From contig JAECUM010009279.1 in assembly GCA_016617855.1 (NCBI GenBank), positions 82,546-146,545 on the forward strand: a stretch of 64,000 nucleotides of DNA, read 5' to 3'. This document shows, in pieces, positions 19,163 through 28,749 of the stretch (positions within the stretch are counted from its first letter, which is position 1; every line of letters starts with the position of its first letter). Source of the DNA: Megalonaias nervosa. Taxonomy: Eukaryota; Mollusca; Bivalvia; Unionida; Unionidae. The notes under the pieces were generated by a model. It was not told where the DNA came from. It searched no databases and was given only the letters and a program-made list of their open reading frames with translations. The position numbers and the translations under genes are program-made.

Positions 19163-20058
19163 AGTAGTATATATAGATGATGATTCTGTCTCAAAAACCC
19201 AATACCCCTCCAAAACGTTATACGTTAACATTTTTGTCAGCAGCCTTTTTTAGCTCAAAATGATGACTTTCATATTTCCGACAAAATAGGTTTTGTCTAG
19301 GGTTGATGATTCTCTCTCAAAAACGCCTTACCCCTCCAAAACGTTATACGTTAACATTTTTGTCAGCAGCCTTTTTTAGCTCAAAATGATGACTTTCATA
19401 TTTCCGACAAAATAGGTTTTGTCTAGGGTTGATGATTCTCTCTCAAAAACCCAATACCCCTCCAAAACGTTATACGTTAACATTTTTATCAGCAGCCTTT
19501 TTTAGCTCAAAATGATGACTTTCATATTTCCGACAAAATATGTTTTGTCTAGAGTTGATGATTCTCTCTCAAAAACGCCTTACCCCTCCAAAACGTTATA
19601 CGTTAACATTTTTGTCAGCAGCCTTTTTTAGCTCAAAATGATGACTTTCATATTTCCGACAAAATATGTTTTGTCGGGGGGGGGGGGAAGCTCTGAGATA
19701 GGAACAACTCAACTACCTATTACAGTCCTATACTTATTAGACAAAATTTCATATTAAACAAATGAAATATTATATATAATGTCATTCTCAACCCGACATG
19801 TTGGATTTGATCTTACAAACAGATTTTGTAAGAGATTTAATTCAATCAAATCAGCCTCAGGTTATACTGGTATAAAGCCTAAAATAATAAGCGATTGTAT
19901 TAAAAAAGTTGGTTACTATATATCACCAAAATATGGATCAGTATGGTTATTCGCGACTGAAAATGATGTGAGAATAGCGGGTTGGGCAGATGATGTGATG
20001 TCATTTATTGACAATATGGTTGATATTTTATTTGATAATTATATTTCTAAAGCTATAA
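19163..20058 (+). repeat. Left terminal inverted repeat of copy B
   Basis: Inverted match to 36525-37170. Includes the terminal 20-mer, four 126-bp units and the 95-aa gene. About 250 bp longer than the right TIR because of two extra 126-bp units. A G-run follows the array at about 19677. Confidence 0.9.
19178..19681 (+). repeat. 126-bp tandem array in left TIR, four units
   Basis: Units begin TGATGATTCT at 19178, 19304, 19430 and 19556, exactly 126 bp apart. Each contains AACGTTATACGTTAAC and ends TTTTGTCTAGGGT. The right TIR holds two units. Repeats at the ends of a protein-primed element may bind replication or integration proteins; this is inference. Confidence 0.92.
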
Positions 20059-20066
20059 AAAATTAA
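19779..20066 (+). CDS. TIR-encoded 95-aa protein, left copy
   Basis: Intact ORF starting MSFSTRHVGFDL, pointing inward from the terminus. Not recognised. Contains KKVGYYISPKYGSVWLF and WADDVMSFIDNMVDIL. Because it lies in the TIR it is present twice per element (right copy 36511-36807), and only a few residues differ, including the last ones where the TIR ends. Upstream is an AT-rich stretch with TATTATATATAATG. Intactness in both TIRs of an otherwise broken element suggests recent insertion or homogenisation. Confidence 0.7.
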   Translation: MSFSTRHVGFDLTNRFCKRFNSIKSASGYTGIKPKIISDCIKKVGYYISPKYGSVWLFATENDVRIAGWADDVMSFIDNMVDILFDNYISKAIKN

Positions 20067-20506
20067 ACATCTACTGTTGTAACCCATATTTTATGATAAT
20101 CTTTTTCATATCTGCTGACTCTTATTGGTAGAATATCTGTTAACATATTGTAAATGATACGAAACTTGCGTATTAAATCGTCCATATCATATTTTATACC
20201 ACGCAAATAAGATCGTATTTGATCAAGTAATTTTTTATAGGTGATACTTGCTGTTTTGCAAGCATTTTTTTTAGTCGCAAGTCGAGGTTCAATTTTTTTA
20301 CACGCTGTTGCAAGAGAAACACCAACACCGGATATTATTGACAAAAACGGATTTAATGATGCTCCACTTGAAATTATACCAGAGCTAGTCATTAACAACG
20401 GTAAATATGATATCACTCGGAGTATTTTGGTATAGTATTTGTAACATTTTTTTACGCACCAAAGTTTTTTATGATAATATTTATAATATTGCATTAGAGC
20501 GTCCAC
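20063..20506 (-). CDS. Putative membrane protein of Polinton copy B
   Basis: About 147 codons, unknown function. The listed upstream end is a GTG; the first in-frame ATG is about 20494. An ATG at about 20565 would be in frame if the A7 run after it had six bases, so the true start may be lost to a homopolymer indel. Basic Tyr-rich N-terminus (YYKYYHKKLW), then about 40 hydrophobic Gly/Ser-rich residues (VISYLPLLMTSSGIISSGAS onward) likely forming one or two membrane spans, then a helical Lys/Arg-rich tail. Tail-to-tail with the TIR gene (4-bp overlap). A virion membrane or fusion-related role is conceivable but unsupported. Confidence 0.5.
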   Translation of the reverse strand: MDALMQYYKYYHKKLWCVKKCYKYYTKILRVISYLPLLMTSSGIISSGASLNPFLSIISGVGVSLATACKKIEPRLATKKNACKTASITYKKLLDQIRSYLRGIKYDMDDLIRKFRIIYNMLTDILPIRVSRYEKDYHKIWVTTVDV

Positions 20507-20621
20507 ATCTTGTTTTGCAATGTTTTCTGAAATATGATTAAAATCAACTATATGTTTTTTTCATTATATAATATTTGTTTACATATTTGATACAATAATG
20601 CCAGTCTCTGGGTTTGATTTA

Positions 20622-21790
20622 TTATATTTGAGAAGTTTCAGCTACGAATTCCAAACACCACCAGTGATGTCTCGGGGGCATTTCCGATGATGTCAACGTA
20701 AACGTTTCTTTGATGTCCTTGGTTAGCATCGCCAGTAGAGGATTATGATATACATTCGGTGATGATGAAGTAGCCGCAGTAATTTCCAAACCGTACATAG
20801 ATAGTCTGTATAACCCAGTTACTTCTGCGGTATGTTCGAGAGTGTTATCGCGCGGTGTCCATGTTGATGATCCTGATGCTACTGTGTATACGATATTGTT
20901 AGCTCGTCCGTGAGGAATTCTAACAAGATTAGTTTTTTGAATGATATTAGGAATGCCACTGACAATATCGTTTATTTTTGTGTTAATGTGAACGAGTTTA
21001 ATATCTACAACCGCTGGACTTCCAAAAAATTCATTAATAGATTTGTTTATATTTCTACGAAAATTCAGGAACTTTTGTACGTGATTAGAAAAATTAGTAT
21101 TTAGTGTAGTCATTCCATCGTTGATTGTTGTTACTGCTGTTACCGTCGGAATGTTGCTATCGTCGACGTATTTCTTTGTTGCAGCGTCAAAATCTGTTTC
21201 TGGTGTTCTGAGATTATTAATACCATTATTGTTCATGTTGAGGAATGCGCGCATTATACCACCACGCACTAACACATACTTAGATTCTTGATCGTCGACG
21301 TATTTTTTTGTTGCTGCGTCTGATTCTGCAGCTGGGTCTCCAAGGTATGTAATTTTTTTTTCCCGACATGATAATATTACCTGTAACTGTCCCACCTATT
21401 TTATCAAGTTTGTTATCATCAACATACTTTAACTGCAAATAACTTACCGCTTGAGTTTGATTTAAGTTTGCTGGTGGATACCTGGTCTCTAAATTTATAA
21501 AAAAATTTTCTTGACATATCTAAGTTACCGCTTAAAGTTCCACCAGATTTATCTGGTTTATTATTGTCGACTAATTTAAGTTGTGCATAACTAACAGCTT
21601 GTGTATCAACAACATTTATTGGTTGATAATGTGTTTCTAACTCTAATACTTGTTGATTTGACATAAACAAGTTTCCCGTCATTGTGTCGCCGGATTTTTT
21701 TAGATAGCCTGATAAATCAACCTTGCCGTCTGTTGTACTTTCAGCTGATGAATCTCCTACTAATGTTCCAAATTTTGAATAAAAACTCAT
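20622..21790 (-). pseudogene. Tail-fibre-like protein, copy B (frameshifted)
   Basis: Starts MSFYSKFGTLVGDSS at ATG 21790. Repeated modules of the type SGGTLSGNLDMS ... DAATKKYVDD are the classic phage tail-fibre/baseplate repeat (GDTMTGNL, GDPAAESDAATKKYVDD, TPETDFDAATKKYVDD). A helical neck and a C-terminal globular domain of about 130 residues (GSSTWTPRDN to HHWWCLEFVAE) follow. Frameshifts occur near 21490 and 21360-21400. In phages and adenoviruses such proteins bind host receptors; a receptor-binding role is inferred. Divergent from the ATPase gene. Confidence 0.75.
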
Positions 21791-21841
21791 TATTTATTTA
21801 TCGTTTGACAAAATTATATAACATAAAATTGTATAACAATA

Positions 21842-22519
21842 ATGGCAAAATCATCGATATTAAATTTTGATACAGAACGTTTGGTGAAACATAAACATAA
21901 CAATGAGCTTCCAGATTGTCATTATCTTATTGTTGGAAGAACTGGATCGGGAAAAACAAACTTACTTATGAATTTACTTTTAGGAGATAATTTTAACTAC
22001 GATCGCGTTTGTATTTACACGATTAATCCGCAACAGGATAAGTACGAGCTACTTAACAATTACAATGACAAACTTCGTGATGATCTTGAATCTGGCGAAG
22101 ATTTTTTTATTATCAAACAACCAGAAGAACTTGTTCCAGTTAATCAACTTGATTCGTCCGAACACAAGATAGTTGTTTTTGATGATATTCCGCTAAACAA
22201 CGATGAAATGAATAAAATCAGATCGTATTTTTCATTATCACGTAATAAGAAATGTAATTCTATTTATCTCGCTCAGGGTTTTTATAATGTTGATAGATTT
22301 GTTAGGCGAAATACTGGTTGTTTTATATTATTTCCAGGACTTGACAATGTTGACGTTAGAAATGTCGCGAACGAGCAATGTGGTGATGTAACAAAAGATA
22401 AATTTATTGAACTATATCATCAAGCAACAGGAAATAAATATGACTTTTTTTTATTTGATAAATTAACAAATGATACGAGTAAAATGTTTCGATGTTGTAT
22501 TGAAAAATATCTACAGTAA
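21842..22519 (+). CDS. Genome-packaging ATPase (FtsK/HerA, A32-like), copy B
   Basis: A 225-aa intact ORF. Walker A GRTGSGKT at residues 32-39, Walker B VVFDD at about 111-115, and a YLAQGF block with the conserved Gln at about 142-147. Length and motifs match the A32-type packaging ATPases of Polintons, virophages and large DNA viruses, which pump DNA into the capsid. The ATG follows TTGTATAACAATA. Start supported by the divergent spacer to the fibre gene. Confidence 0.92.
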   Translation: MAKSSILNFDTERLVKHKHNNELPDCHYLIVGRTGSGKTNLLMNLLLGDNFNYDRVCIYTINPQQDKYELLNNYNDKLRDDLESGEDFFIIKQPEELVPVNQLDSSEHKIVVFDDIPLNNDEMNKIRSYFSLSRNKKCNSIYLAQGFYNVDRFVRRNTGCFILFPGLDNVDVRNVANEQCGDVTKDKFIELYHQATGNKYDFFLFDKLTNDTSKMFRCCIEKYLQ

Positions 22520-22545
22520 CTTTTATAGAAAATAGTATATAATTA

Positions 22546-24008
22546 ATGGAAAGACAAGCAAAGTACAGAAAACATATCGAAAATCTAAAAAAAACTTGCA
22601 CAATCTCAAGCAAAATTTAAGCAGCAAGTACAGCAAGCACGACGTGGCCAAGTGGTTGCAGCAAAAACAACAGCCGCCGCTCTCACACCAATTACTGAAG
22701 CTTTACTTGGAAAACAATCTGAAACTAAACCATTATCAGAAGAAGAACTTAAGCGACTACAGGAAAAAGGTTTACTCGGACTAGTTAAAGAACAACAAGA
22801 AACAGCTGCTAGAGGAATTATTGCTAGATCTGATGCGGAGAAACTAAAATTAGCTGAGGCACTTGTAGCAAATATCGCTGATCCTGCTGCAAGACGAACT
22901 GAACTAAGAAGGTTGTTGAACAATCCACTAGAGCTTCAACGAAGATTAGCAGAAGAAGCAGTAGTTGGACCGATTGAGAGAAGGTTAGAAGAACTGCTTA
23001 GAAGAGAGAGAGAAGAAAAAAGAAAATTTGAATATGATTTAAAAAATATAGATAGCAAAATAGAAGATGACGAATATAGAGATTTTAATAAAAAATATGA
23101 TTACTTTAAGGGTGTGAAAGTACATAATGTTAGAAAAGATGATTTTAAGTCAGACGAAATAATTAATGATCTAGAAAAAATAAAAGAAAAGAGTAAAGAG
23201 CATTACAACGATATAGTTTTAGAAAATAGAAATTATTATAATAGCATTAAATTATATCGACATGGAATTATCGCTGATCTTTATATTAAGGTTATTAATA
23301 ATATAAAAAGTAACAAATATGGTCATCATAATAACAGCTTAAGTACCGAAGCAAAATCAATCGATGAAAGACAAGAAAAATATATGTTTTTTAAACCAGC
23401 AGGTTCTTTGATGATGACCGAAGAAGATTTACAAAAATCAGTTGAGGAAGATAATGAAGAACGTCGTAAAAAATATAAAAACCAAGTAAAATACGAAATG
23501 TCATCAGAATATTTTGCTTTTATGGAAGAAAATAACATTTCTGACGTTGATAATATGTATAATTGGGAAAAAATAAATACGAAGATCTCATTAAAAAATT
23601 AGATGATATCATAACAAAAAATGTAGGAGCTTACAATGAAATTGACACAGCAAATAAAAGATGTTGAAGGACTTTATGAAAAAGCTAGAGATGCTATTAT
23701 TGCTGGTGTTTTTAAAATTACTGCAAAGAAATTTAGAGATAAAGAATATGTTGAAAAAAATAAATTAACTTTTTTTAAAATTATTTCAAGGCTATGATAA
23801 GAATCGATTAGATAAAATTGAAAAAGAAAGAACAGGAAAAGGAGTTAGAATATTTTCATCAGTTACTGAAATGATAGGCAGATTAATGCTATTGATATCA
23901 TCAAAAGAAGCTGGAAATGTTGGTGCTGAAATTGACAATGAAATTATTGACATACTTGATAATTTGAGATCAAAAAATTTATTAACATCTGACGAATACG
24001 AAACTTAA
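22546..24008 (+). pseudogene. Coiled-coil structural protein, copy B (frameshifted)
   Basis: Start ATG 22546 (MERQAKYRKHIENL) is separated from the main ORF by one indel in the A8 run at about 22585-22592. The long middle ORF covers 22652-23602 with an Ala/Glu/Arg helix (RRTELRRLLNNPLELQRRLA) and ends early; the last block, SSKEAGN through LTSDEY, is in other frames up to TAA at 24006-24008. Homologous to 3-762. About 480 codons in total. No known domain; predicted mostly helical. Lies between the ATPase and penton genes. Confidence 0.7.
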
Positions 24009-24064
24009 CACCTTGATTTGATATCAAATCGCGGCGACTTAATTTTATAAAAATATAATAATAA

Positions 24065-24824
24065 ATGTCAGCAACATTATTACTAGACTCTAGTCAATCT
24101 GATAAAGATAGCGCAAATTTTTCAGTAAAGTATATTCCGCCAATAGAACTAGATCGTGAAAAACAATATGAAATTGGACTAATTTCCTGCACTTGTTGGA
24201 ATGCTATGGCTAATGTAAAAAGTGGAGTAAATGATGAACTTACAATTGGTGATGATTCAATTGACGGAGTATATTGGATGTGGAAAATTGAAATTCCACA
24301 AGGAGCTTATAATATCACTGATCTAAATAAAACAATAAAAGAAATATTATCACAAAAAGGAGGTAAAGCTGATAATTTTGAGCTTACACCAAATTATAAT
24401 ACGTTACGCGCTAGAATGACATTAAAGAAACATACTATTGTTAATCTTTTCTCGCCAACAAGTATTGCACCACTGATAGGATTTAATTATAGTCAATATT
24501 CTCATTATGGTTCTGAAGAAACTATTACGTATGACGGTCAACTGCCAGTAAATACAACTGAAGTAAACGCAATATTGGTAAATTGTTCTATCGCATCTGG
24601 TTCTTACTCTGCTAAAGGTAGTAAAGGACGAACGATATAGTTTTTCACCGGACGTTCCACCTGGTTATCTTATGCAAATTATTCCGCGTCATATTATTTA
24701 TTATCCGCTAAACGTTGAAAATCAAATAACAGAAGTAAATATGCAATTGACAGATCAGTCTGGAAGACAGTTAGATTTTAATAATGAAATTGTTACTTAT
24801 TATTTACACTTACGCGAACAGTAA
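24065..24824 (+). pseudogene. Penton-like minor capsid protein, copy B (frameshifted)
   Basis: Same architecture as 776-1528. Open to 24640, where an indel in GGACGAACGATATAG creates a stop; the C-terminal third (SFSPDVPP-type block, QLTDQSGRQ, YYLHLR) continues in another frame to a stop at 24824. Otherwise well conserved, so the break is the only obvious lesion. Confidence 0.75.
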
Positions 24825-24883
24825 ACATATTTTGTAAGAAGAACTATAAGATTTGACAACAAAATTATACAACCTCAGATATA

Positions 24884-25248
24884 ATGAAACAGAAAAAAGT
24901 TTATAGAAGAAAAATAGTAGGAGGATTTTTAGGAAATATATTTGCTAAAATTATAAAAAATATTCCAGGAATAGCTCATAAAGTTGCACCAATTGCACTT
25001 GACGCATCAAAAGCTTTTGCAACTGGAGCTGCATCTGCTGCTGGAACTGCCGTGGGACAAAAAAATAGCTGATAAAATAAAGGGCGATCCACAACGTGGT
25101 ATACCGACAATCAAACAAGTTATTTCAGAAATCGCACCAACAAAAGAAACTCAACGAGCAATGATAACGACGACAAAAAAAACTTTTATCACCACGAGGA
25201 GAACAAATTATACAAAAATTAATATCTAAAGTAACAGCGCCGCAATAA
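24884..25248 (+). pseudogene. Basic Gly/Ala-rich virion protein, copy B (frameshifted)
   Basis: Starts MKQKKVYRRKIVGGF, again with the adenain-like IVGG|F site. A break in the A-run at about 25061-25067 shifts the frame after GTAVGQK, and a second indel lies near 25175-25185. Matches 1562-1906 along its length. Confidence 0.6.
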
Positions 25249-25297
25249 CTTCGCTATCATTGATGACAAAATTTTGTATAACCTAATAAATAAAAAA

Positions 25298-26858
25298 ATG
25301 TCTGTAAAAAATTATCTCGATTTATCAGAAACTTATGACACAGACGACACAGTAGCAGAATTCGAATACGTTGAATATCTTGATGAAAATTCTAACGAAC
25401 CTAATAAGGCTGACTCCAGAACATTTAATACTAGAGACGAGGACGTATTTCTACTGCCTCACAAAGCAATGTTTGAAGTTCGTGGACAGATTATGACAGT
25501 AGCTGTTCCACCTGCCGCAATTGCAGCTAACGCAGAAGTAGCTCTTATAAATAACGGTTGGTGTTTATTTAAAAGTGCTAAATATCAGCTGGTCAATCAA
25601 ACTGTCGAAGATATTTCAAATCACTTACAAGTTGCAAGTACAATATTAAATATTATTTCATTTTCCGACGATTACTCCAGATCAACTGCAACTAATATGA
25701 TGTGGTTTAAAGATACTGGAACTGGTGGTGCAGGTGTTGCTGCATCAGTTGAAATTTTTATCAGGATTAGCAAATATTTTAGTGGCTGGAACGAATGCCG
25801 CTGCAGATGCTGCAACTGTAAGAGATTTTCTTATCCCTAACGCTGCTTCGCTAGGTATAGACGCACCAGCTGCAGCCGCTAATGCAGACGCTACAAGAGT
25901 CTCACTTAATGCTGCTTGTAATTATCTTGGTGCAAATGGAGTAGATGCAGCTGCAGACGGCAATGTAATGTTAGAACATGTTAATAACATATTTGCTCAT
26001 AACAGAAAAAATGTACGTTACAGTGAAGGTCATGTTAAGAGAAAGGCACTTACAGCAGTATCACGTCAAATTACAATGATGCTGCCACTAAGTACAATAT
26101 TTGGCTTTTGCAGGGACTATAATAAAGTATTTCGTGGAGTTAAACATACGCTTATTTTAGATCGATCAGATCAAAACGACTGCCTGTTTAGGTCAGGTGG
26201 GGTTGATGTACAAAATGTCATAAACAAACTTGCGCTTTGGATGCCACGAATAACTCCGTCAATAACTAAAATGGCGGAATTAAATAATATGCTGGAAAAA
26301 CACACAAACAGAATTTATTTTCAGCAACATAGAATATATCAAACAGCAATTCCGAATACCACCGACTACACATGGCGAGTCACAACGACACCAAGTGAAC
26401 AAAAACCACGGCAATTATTTGTTGTATTTCAGAGACAAGCTCGACGTGGTAGCCAAGAACAAAATAATGCGATATTTGATAATGCTGATGTTAGACGAAT
26501 ATACGCTAGAACAAATTCAAAACAATATCCGGAGCGAGCGATAGAATGCAATTTTGCAGATGACGCCAATAAAAACATTACTAGACCGTACATGTATTTA
26601 CTCGATTCAATGCAAAAATATCAAGATGTTGGAGATGGATCTCAGATATCAGTAGAGGAATTTCGTACACTTTATCCGATATTTTATTTCGATGTTGGTA
26701 AACATAGCGAGCGAGCTGTAGACAGCACAGCTGATATTGAAATTACTTGGACACTAGGAGCAGCTCCAGCAGCGCAGTTAAACGTGTATGCGTTAGTAAT
26801 AAGCGATAAATTTGTTACAATTGACTCTGTTGGAGGTAAAATGACAGTCCAAGTTTAA
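25298..26858 (+). pseudogene. Major capsid protein, copy B (one frameshift)
   Basis: ATG 25298 (MSVKNYLDLSE). Open to about 25760, shifted there, then open from about 25725 in the next frame to the end at 26858 (KMTVQV). Conserved blocks match copy A. The variable Ala/Asn-rich region after FKDTG is much longer than in copy A, by roughly 50 residues (for example NAAADAATVRDFLIP). Only one lesion separates this from an intact double jelly-roll capsid gene. Confidence 0.82.
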
Positions 26859-26875
26859 TCTAGAATCGTTATATA

Positions 26876-27262
26876 ATGACAAAATATATTGTAAAAGAAA
26901 TACATTTGACTGATGGACAAGTTAAAAAATTAGCGGCTGCTGTTGCAAAACGGAGGCAGGTTTCATTAAAGGTTAACCCTAACGCAGCGGGTACTTTAAC
27001 AAAATTAATGTTAACCAAAAAACAAGTAAATAAATACGATCGCAAAAAAACTTTTGTTTTAAATTTAAGTGCTGCACAAATAACTGCGATGGCAAAACAT
27101 GGCGGTTTCTTCGGTCCGGCACTATCTGTAATAGCTAGAACATTACTACCTAAAATTTTGCCAGTGTTAGGTACATTAGGATTAGCAGCAGCGTCTGGAG
27201 CGGTATCTGGCGCAACGGAAAAGGCAGTTAAAGGTAGTGGTAGAAAGAAAATTTTCGTATGA
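26876..27262 (+). CDS. Hydrophobic Gly/Ala-tailed capsid-associated protein, copy B
   Basis: A 128-aa intact ORF homologous to 3387-3809, shorter in the linker between the first two helical modules. Ends with GGFFGPALSVIARTLL and a Gly/Ala-rich hydrophobic tail plus basic KKIFV. TCTA box at 26859-26862, 13 nt before the ATG. Confidence 0.6.
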   Translation: MTKYIVKEIHLTDGQVKKLAAAVAKRRQVSLKVNPNAAGTLTKLMLTKKQVNKYDRKKTFVLNLSAAQITAMAKHGGFFGPALSVIARTLLPKILPVLGTLGLAAASGAVSGATEKAVKGSGRKKIFV

Positions 27263-27377
27263 ATATCGATGGTAACAATTTTTTAGTTTAATGTTTCGTA
27301 TGAATATCGATGGTAACAATTTTTTAGTTTAATGTTTAGTATGAATATCGATGGTAACAATTTTATGTGATTGATAA
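27255..27377 (+). repeat. 41-bp tandem repeat, three units, between capsid-associated and pX genes
   Basis: Units start at 27255, 27296 and 27337, each with TATGAATATCGATGGTAACA followed by ATTTTTTAGTTTAATG. The first begins inside the stop of the preceding gene. The repeated segment covers the position where the next gene's promoter is expected. Copy A has no such array. Confidence 0.85.
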
Positions 27378-27382
27378 ATATA

Positions 27383-27555
27383 ATGCCTAAAAGAAAGACA
27401 ACGACGAAAAGAAAGACAACGACGAAAAAAAGACACGACAGCGAAAAGGGGGATTTATTCCAATAGCCCCGTTACTAGCGGGATTGGCAGGAAGTCTATT
27501 GCCAAATCTGTTAGGAGTAGGACGAGGACTAATGTTACCAGGAACAAGGAGATAA
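27383..27555 (+). pseudogene. Short basic pX-like protein, copy B (frameshifted)
   Basis: Starts MPKRKTTTKRKTTT and ends LPGTRR, like copy A. An indel in the A7 run at about 27427-27433 throws the hydrophobic part (GFIPIAPLLAG) into the next frame. The LLGVG site again fits the adenain consensus. Confidence 0.6.
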
Positions 27556-27563
27556 AATCTGCA

Positions 27564-27990
27564 TTAAGTAATTTTGATATACTTGATAAACTAAAAAAAG
27601 TAAACAATTTCAGTGGAGTTTATTCTAAAGATGAACTTACGGCGATTCCACCACAAGCGACACCGTCGCTGGGTTCGTGCGTTATAAATATACAGGATTT
27701 TAATGACGGATCTGGCACACATTGGGTAGCTGTCTATGATAATAATTATTTTGACTCGTTCGGAATTCCACCAAGTGACGCAGTAAAAAATATATGAGTA
27801 AAAACAAAATAATAAATTATTCGTCTAATCAAATTCAACCAGTTGGAACTTCCGCTTGTGGATATTATTGCGTAATGTTCATCAAACAGATGACCAAAAA
27901 TTCAGCTTTTTAAAGTTTATTTTGCAATTTGACAAACAACCTTCTCACGCTAATGATGAGATTGCATTTAATTTTTGTAAAGCTACCTAA
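27564..27990 (+). pseudogene. Adenain-type protease, copy B (frameshifted, no ATG)
   Basis: The conserved start of the domain (LSNFDILDKL) is preceded by an open overlapping frame through the pX gene, as in copy A, again without any ATG. GTHWVAVYDNNYFDSFG holds the His and acidic residue; SACGYYCVMF the Cys. A missing A in the run near 27786-27792 gives TATATGA and breaks the frame before the cysteine block. Ends at TAA 27988-27990. Confidence 0.75.
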
Positions 27991-28028
27991 AGCTTGCAAT
28001 TAATTTTATCTAAATTACAAATATAACA

Positions 28029-28232
28029 ATGTCAACATATTGTGTTAAGTGTAAAACTAAAACAGAAAATAAAGACGAAAAAACCGGAAAAAACAAAAAA
28101 TAATAGAATAATGCTGAAAAGTATTTGTGCAATCTGCGGAAGAAAAAAAGTATGTTTTTGCCAAAAACAAAGTTGTCCGGAGCGGGTTACCTTCCTGACG
28201 TTGTCAGGGAGATTATTTTAGTAGACGACTAA
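28029..28232 (+). pseudogene. Small zinc-ribbon protein, copy B
   Basis: MSTYCVKCKTKTENKDE, then a frame break at AAAAATAATAG (about 28096-28105), then ICAICGRKKVCFCQKQSCPE with further Cys, ending ILVDD. Two CxxC pairs support a zinc ribbon. TCTA core at 28009-28012, 16 nt before the ATG, the same spacing as copy A. Confidence 0.55.
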
Positions 28233-28239
28233 ATAAATA

Positions 28240-28749
28240 ATGACATGCCAATGCGATTGCGATAGAGATATATGCCTCGAGCAAAATAAAATTGTTACAT
28301 ATTGCCAGAAATGCAACAACAGAGAAATAATTGGAACAGGTATAGATATACATAAATTAATTGGCAAACTGCCGAGACCAAAAGGCGGTTGGACATTGCC
28401 AGGCCATAAATACACTGGATCTTATAATTCTCTTGATAAACAACTTGACGAAAACGATAATCCGCTGCCAGGACAAGAACCTTACAATCAAGTTGATGCA
28501 ATAGCAATGCGCCATGATATCTGCTACAGAGATATTGAACTTCCAGACAGCGAACAAAATAAACACAGCTGCGATAAAGTAATGTTAGACGAACTTCGTG
28601 AAATGAAACCTGTAAATACGCGAGAACGTGTTGACCGAAGGCTGTTCCAGGGTTTTATTGGAGCAAAATATAAGTTAGGACTCGGAGAGTCTAGTCGCGG
28701 TAAAAAAGAATTATATGATGATCTTGCAACTGAGCAACACAGACCTTAA
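28240..28749 (+). CDS. PLA2-like domain joined toward integrase, copy B
   Basis: A 169-aa ORF. Cys-rich N-terminus (CQCDCDRDICLEQ), PLA2 loop (GGWTLPGHKYTGSYNSLDKQ) and catalytic RHDICYRD. Unlike copy A it does not stop after FIGAK; it continues YKLGLGESSRGKKELYDDLA and ends only at the A9 run (28749-28758), directly before the integrase domain. This shows that the ancestral gene was one PLA2-integrase polypeptide. Confidence 0.72.
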   Translation: MTCQCDCDRDICLEQNKIVTYCQKCNNREIIGTGIDIHKLIGKLPRPKGGWTLPGHKYTGSYNSLDKQLDENDNPLPGQEPYNQVDAIAMRHDICYRDIELPDSEQNKHSCDKVMLDELREMKPVNTRERVDRRLFQGFIGAKYKLGLGESSRGKKELYDDLATEQHRP

